Assembly (NCBI GenBank): GCA_030693515.1 | Contig: JAUYAK010000076.1 | Location: 62,001-126,000 of the forward strand | Direction: 5' to 3' | DNA length: 64,000 bases | Source: Opitutaceae bacterium | GTDB taxonomy: Bacteria; Verrucomicrobiota; Verrucomicrobiia; Opitutales; Opitutaceae | Shown: positions 60,003-64,000 of the stretch, piece by piece | How the letters are laid out: every line of letters starts with the position of its first letter | Position numbering within the stretch: position 1 is the first letter of the stretch | Program-made: the position numbers and the translations under genes | Notes under the pieces: generated by a model | Told to the model about the DNA's origin: nothing | The model's database searches: none | Seen by the model: only the letters and a program-made list of their open reading frames with translations

Positions 60003-61967
60003 GTGCCCTTGTCTGATCCGATTCCGGTGCGTCGCGCCGCGTGGCGCGACGCCGCTGCGGCCGCCGCACTGTTCGCCTCGGTCATCCTCGCTTATGCGGC
60101 CGTGTTCCGCGCGGGTTTCATCTGGGACGACGACATCAATGTCACGGAGAACGCCGTCATCGTCGGCCCGCTGGGCTTGAAAGAAATCTGGACGACTTCG
60201 GCAGCGAATTATTTTCCGCTCGTCCTCACAAATTTCTGGCTGCAGCACGCGCTGTGGGGACTCAACCCGACGGGTTTCCATGCGGTAACCCTCGCGTGCC
60301 ACGCGCTGTCCGCGCTGTTTCTTTGGCTCGTGCTACTGCGGCTGGACGTGCCCGGCGCGTGGCTCGGCGCAGCGCTGTGGGCGTTGCATCCCGTGCAGGT
60401 GGAGTCGGTCGCGTGGATCACCGAACTGAAGAACACGCAGTCAGCCGTATTCTTTTTGCTCTCGATTTGGTTTTGGCTGCGCTGGCTTGAGGTAGGGCGC
60501 CGTCGCTTCTACTTCCTATCGCTCGTCTGTGCGCTCCTCGCGCTGCTCAGCAAGCCCTCGACGGTGATGCTGCCCGTCGCGCTCGGCCTGTGTGTCTGGT
60601 GGCGGCGCGGCGGCCCGCGTTGGCACGACGCTCGCGCGCTCGCGCCGTTTTTCGCGCTCTCCGCCATCGTCAGCGCCTGGACGATCTGGGAGCAGAAATT
60701 CCATTCCGGCGCGCTCGGGGCGGAATGGGCGCAGTCGTTCCCGGAACGCCTCGCGATCGCCGGCCGCGCCGTCTGGTTCTACCTTGGCAAGCTGGCGTGG
60801 CCGGACCCGCTGCTGTTCATCTATCCCCGCTGGGAGATCAGCGTGCGCGAAGCCGCAACGTGGCTGCCACTGTCCGCCGCGCTCACGGCCGGACTGATCC
60901 TCGCGGGGTGGCTCCGTCGAGGGGGAGGACGGCCGGTATTTTTTGCGACGGCCTATTTCGTCGCGCTGCTTTTTCCGGTGCTCGGATTCTTCGACGTCTA
61001 TTTTTTCCGCTATGCGTTCGTCGGCGATCATTTTCAGTATCTCGCCAGTATGGGTCCATTGGCGCTTGCCGGGGCCGCCGCGACGCAACTGCGCCGGCGG
61101 GCGGCCGTCGCGATTTCGAGCGCGGTGCTGGTGGCGTGCGCCGCGCTGGCCGCGGGGCACGCGCGCGATTTCGCGGACAGCGAGACGCTCTGGCGCGCGA
61201 CGCTGACCCGCCACCCGGCCGCCGCGATGGCCTGGTTGAATCTCGGGGCGACGCTCGCGAAGCAGGGCCGCGACGAGGAGGCCATCGCGTGCTTCCAGCG
61301 CTCCGCCGCGATCCGCCCCGGCGACGTGCAGGCGCGCAACGACGCCGGCTGGGGACTCGTGAACTCCGGTTATCCGGCGGCCGCGGTGCCGCTCCTCGCG
61401 GAGGTCCTGCGGCTCAAACCCGATCACGCGGAGGCGCACAACAATCTGGGCAACGCACTGCGCCGGCTCGGCCGCCTCGACGAAGCCGCCGCGCACTACT
61501 CCCGCTCGCTCGCGCTGAAGCCGGGTTCCGCCGAGGCCCACAACAATCTCGGCGGCATCTTAGCGGAGACCGGCCGGCACGCGGAGGCGATGGCGCAATT
61601 CGAGGAAGCCATCCGGCTCGCGCCGAAGTTTGCGCCGGCGCACGCCAATCTCGGCGCGGCGCTCTGCCTTTCCTCGCGGTGGGCGGAGGCGATCGTCCCG
61701 TTCGAGACGGCGCTGCGTCTGCGACGCGACTACCCCGACGCGCACCGGCAGCTGGGCATCGCGCTGGCCAATGCCGGAAGAATGAGCGAGGCCGCCGTTT
61801 CACTCGCTGTGGCGGTTCGCCAGACGCCCGACTCGGCGGAGCTTCATCAGAACTTGGGTCAGGTTCTCGTCGCTCTCGGGCGCGCCGGAGAGGCCGCGCC
61901 ACACTTTGAACGGGCGAAGCAAATACAGGCCGGGGCGCAGCCTCCGCCACTTCCGCCGCGTCGTTGA
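60003..61967 (+). CDS. TMTC-like membrane protein with GT-C-type half and C-terminal TPRs
   Basis: About 654 residues from GTG 60003; GTG 60027 is a possible alternative start, because the first lies only 3 nt after a terminator T-run and has no ribosome site. The layout matches its paralogue at 25402: first helix, then FIWDDDINVTEN (Asp42-44), ALWALHPVQVESVAWITELK, about 11 membrane segments, then seven or more TPRs (EAHNNLGNALRRLGRLDEAA, EAMAQFEEAIRLAPKFAPA). A TMTC-type mannosyl or related transferase role is inferred from fold. Its place between two sister receptors suggests glycan-related work. Confidence 0.8.
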   Translation: MPLSDPIPVRRAAWRDAAAAAALFASVILAYAAVFRAGFIWDDDINVTENAVIVGPLGLKEIWTTSAANYFPLVLTNFWLQHALWGLNPTGFHAVTLACHALSALFLWLVLLRLDVPGAWLGAALWALHPVQVESVAWITELKNTQSAVFFLLSIWFWLRWLEVGRRRFYFLSLVCALLALLSKPSTVMLPVALGLCVWWRRGGPRWHDARALAPFFALSAIVSAWTIWEQKFHSGALGAEWAQSFPERLAIAGRAVWFYLGKLAWPDPLLFIYPRWEISVREAATWLPLSAALTAGLILAGWLRRGGGRPVFFATAYFVALLFPVLGFFDVYFFRYAFVGDHFQYLASMGPLALAGAAATQLRRRAAVAISSAVLVACAALAAGHARDFADSETLWRATLTRHPAAAMAWLNLGATLAKQGRDEEAIACFQRSAAIRPGDVQARNDAGWGLVNSGYPAAAVPLLAEVLRLKPDHAEAHNNLGNALRRLGRLDEAAAHYSRSLALKPGSAEAHNNLGGILAETGRHAEAMAQFEEAIRLAPKFAPAHANLGAALCLSSRWAEAIVPFETALRLRRDYPDAHRQLGIALANAGRMSEAAVSLAVAVRQTPDSAELHQNLGQVLVALGRAGEAAPHFERAKQIQAGAQPPPLPPRR

Positions 61968-62323
61968 GGCGGCGCTGTCCTGACGCCGATCAATGCAACC
62001 GCTGAGCCACTGATGAGCGATTGGTGATCGCATCCAAACGGACTGAGAGTGCATCTGGGCGGGCGAACCGACTTTTCCGCGATGCGATTTTCCGCACGTC
62101 GTGTCGGCACCGGACTGTAACGGGATCGTGACCGGCATGTGGCGGAGTGCCGGGGCGAGGGCCCCGTCGCAGTTCTCCCGTCGTGAGCGATGACGTGCTC
62201 ATTATGAGCGAATACGCGCGCCGCGTTTGAGCCGGCGGCGGGCTCATGCCACGTTCCCCTCGTAACTGCCGTTTGTCCGTCTGCCGACGGACAAATCTCC
62301 GAGACAACCAACACCGTCCCGCC
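61968..62323. other. Regulatory gap before the fourth large receptor gene
   Basis: No supported gene. It holds the TGAGCG-type cluster (listed separately) and must carry the promoter of the receptor gene at 62324. No terminator was seen after the TMTC-like gene. Confidence 0.5.
62184..62231. promoter_or_regulatory. TGAGCG/GCTCAT cluster upstream of receptor gene
   Basis: TGAGCG (62184-62189), GCTCAT-T-ATGAGC (62197-62209, a perfect 6-bp palindrome), TGAGCG (62205-62210) and TTTGAG (62226-62231). Same order of words as the cluster at 56631, with different spacing. Confidence 0.45.
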
Positions 62324-64000
62324 ATGAATCGTTCCCACCGTCCTTCGTTCTTGGTTCGCATATTGTTCCTCTGCGCCGGTGCCCTAATCGGGTTCCCGGT
62401 TGCGGTCGCTCAGACTGCCAGCACCGGCTCCGTCGAAGGTCGCGTGCTCAACCTGACCAACGGCCAATACCTGCACAGCGTCCGGGTAAGCGTCGAGGGC
62501 ACGCGCCTGGAGACGTTCACCGATTCATTCGGCCAGTATCGCTTCACGGACGTGCCGGCGGGAGCGACCCGACTGCGGGTGGTTTACATCGGTCTCCCCG
62601 CGGCGGATGCGACCGTCACGGTCGTGGCCGGCAAGTCTGTGACGCAGAACTTCTCCCTCGGTTCGACGGGCGCCACGAGCGCCGATCCAACCAAACTCGA
62701 TCCGTTCGTCGTCGCGACGGCGCGCGAGACCAACAGCAATAACATGGCGACAAACGAGCAGCGGGCGGCGGCCAACATCAAGACCGTGGTCTCCTCTGAT
62801 GTCGTCGGCGACATCGTGGACGACAACGTCGGCGAACTCATGAAATACCTGCCCGGCATCACTGTCGATTACGCCGGGGCGGCGGAACCGTCCGCGATTT
62901 CGGTGCGTGGTTTCGGCAGCAATTTTACCGGCGTCACTTCCGATGGCGGCACGCTCGCCAGCGCGTCGAACGGCAACCCGAGCCGCACGTTCAACCTGAG
63001 CCAAGTCTCGGTGAACAGCATCTCGCGCGTGGAGATCACCAAGGTGCCGACCCCGGAGACCGCGGCGAGCCAGTTGGGCGGATCGGTGAACCTGGTCAGC
63101 CGGAGTTCGTTTGAGTCGGCGCGCGCGCGGTTCAACTACCGCACCTACCTCAGCTTTCACAATCACGACCACGAACTGTTCAAGAAGACTCCCGGTCCCG
63201 GCGACAAGGACACCTACAAGGTGCTGCCCGGTTTTGACTTCAACTACCTCGCGCCGATCACGAAGGATTTTGGCATCTCGGTGAGCGGACTCAGCTCCGC
63301 GCAGTTCAACGGCTGGCAGTATGAGTCCAACGCCACCTGGCGCTTCACCGGCGCCTTTGCCACGGTCGCGGCGCCCTACCTGCGGACCTACAACTACTCC
63401 CCCGGCCCGAAGCGTTCGGACCGCAACAATATCTCCGTCAAGGCCGACTGGCGACCCGCGCAAGATCACGTGCTCTCCCTTGGAGTGCAGGCGAACTACT
63501 TTCACAACTACTACGACTTCATCCTGCAGACCTTCGACATCGGCGGCACCGAAACACCCACGCCGGCCACCGGCGCTCCGCTCACGTTCGGGCCCACGTT
63601 CACCTACGGGCCGACCGGGCGCGGGGTTGTTTCCCAGGGCAAGTATGCCTACGACCAGCTGGGACTCACGCGCGGCGTGAGCCTGAATCACCGCTACCGC
63701 GGGCGCACCTGGGAGATCGACTCCGGCGCGAGCGCCTCGGTTTCCAAGTCTTGGTATCGAGATGGGAGCGAGGGACATTTCTTCGACGTCCAGACCTCGA
63801 TGGTCGGCGTGTCGCGCGTCCTATTCGACAACATCAACTGGGAGTCCATTCCCGGGAAAATCACCGCGCTGGATGCCAACGGCGCCGTGATCGACTACAC
63901 CCGCGCGAGCAATTACCGGATCACGAATGTGTTCACTGCGCCGCGAGACGCCGTGGACAAAATCAAGGAAGGCCGGGTCAACGTGAAGCGTGACCTGCCG
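62324..64000 (+). CDS. TonB-dependent receptor with carboxypeptidase-regulatory domain (3' end outside window)
   Basis: 559 codons are visible; the gene runs off the right edge. From ATG 62324: signal peptide (MNRSHRPSFLVRILFLCAG to AVAQ), regulatory domain (GSVEGRVLNLTNGQYLHS, TFTDSFGQYRFTDVPAG), linker TKLDPFVVATARE, plug (VGELMKYLPGITVDYAG, SAISVRGFGSNFTG, VPTPETAASQLGGSVNLVS) and the first barrel strands. It is a tandem paralogue of the gene at 56782, separated from it by the TMTC-like gene. Confidence 0.93.
   Translation, partial: MNRSHRPSFLVRILFLCAGALIGFPVAVAQTASTGSVEGRVLNLTNGQYLHSVRVSVEGTRLETFTDSFGQYRFTDVPAGATRLRVVYIGLPAADATVTVVAGKSVTQNFSLGSTGATSADPTKLDPFVVATARETNSNNMATNEQRAAANIKTVVSSDVVGDIVDDNVGELMKYLPGITVDYAGAAEPSAISVRGFGSNFTGVTSDGGTLASASNGNPSRTFNLSQVSVNSISRVEITKVPTPETAASQLGGSVNLVSRSSFESARARFNYRTYLSFHNHDHELFKKTPGPGDKDTYKVLPGFDFNYLAPITKDFGISVSGLSSAQFNGWQYESNATWRFTGAFATVAAPYLRTYNYSPGPKRSDRNNISVKADWRPAQDHVLSLGVQANYFHNYYDFILQTFDIGGTETPTPATGAPLTFGPTFTYGPTGRGVVSQGKYAYDQLGLTRGVSLNHRYRGRTWEIDSGASASVSKSWYRDGSEGHFFDVQTSMVGVSRVLFDNINWESIPGKITALDANGAVIDYTRASNYRITNVFTAPRDAVDKIKEGRVNVKRDLP

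Noticed and set aside
1-64000. CRISPR array or rRNA operon
   Set aside because: No regularly spaced direct repeats of suitable length and no rRNA-like sequence found on reading through the window.

Overview
The window looks like a chromosomal segment of a GC-rich Verrucomicrobiota bacterium, most likely Opitutaceae-like. This is inferred from gene content: many TonB-dependent receptors (TBDTs) with the Opitutus-style 'LSEFTV / SPFEV' plug start, Tat- and Sec-exported sugar enzymes (DUF1080, ThuA, sugar isomerase/epimerase), a FecR-LamG anti-sigma-like protein next to an ECF sigma factor, PQQ-type sugar dehydrogenases with fused c-type haem domains, an arylsulfatase, a rhombosortase/rhombotarget pair and a GxxExxY protein. 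No rRNA, complete tRNA, CRISPR array or replication origin was found.

Layout. (1) 0-3.4 kb: a DUF4331/TPR gene pair, then a scrap zone with a truncated IS481 transposase, short repeats and a 5'-truncated DsbA-like remnant. (2) 3.6-17.5 kb, all minus strand: a phytase-like esterase, a Uma2 protein, a haem c-PQQ sugar dehydrogenase, an acyltransferase-aminotransferase fusion, plsY, an MFS carrier, a TBDT with a clear terminator, and a large PQQ dehydrogenase with two haem sites and two C-terminal repeats. (3) 17.7-29.8 kb: an arylsulfatase; a decayed patch (ECF-sigma C-terminal remnant, NTF2-like gene with an amber codon); the deoC-aldehyde dehydrogenase operon interrupted by a GxxExxY cassette inside perfect inverted repeats; a TMTC-like TPR membrane protein; arylamine N-acetyltransferase; and a rhombosortase (frameshift) with its rhombotarget lipoprotein (in-frame stop). 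(4) 29.9-32.3 kb: a membrane pyrophosphatase. (5) 32.5-35.5 kb: the 3' half of a tRNA-Leu(UAA), a tyrosine integrase, a second tRNA-3'-end-like scrap and an IS3-family element. This reads as the edge of an integrated element extending rightward. (6) 35.7-64 kb: carbohydrate uptake and breakdown. It holds an alpha/beta esterase, a DUF5009-like acyltransferase, three large carboxypeptidase-regulatory TBDTs, an alginate lyase-family enzyme, and an eight-gene plus-strand run (isomerase, DUF1080, EF-hand, TBDT, double thioredoxin, ThuA, VOC, TBDT) followed by the ECF sigma/FecR-LamG pair.

How it fits together. Oligosaccharides would enter through the TBDTs. The run at 44.2-54.3 kb has the components expected for 3-keto-glycoside processing (DUF1080 hydrolase, TIM-barrel isomerase, ThuA), though no sugar oxidoreductase lies inside the window. 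Deoxyribose-5-phosphate would be split by DeoC and the acetaldehyde oxidised by the neighbouring dehydrogenase, whose short partner lacks every catalytic residue and may be structural. Several genes are freshly broken (19.5-29.7 kb and 39.0-39.3 kb), so either erosion is under way or the assembly carries errors there. All functional statements come from reading motifs; no database search was run.
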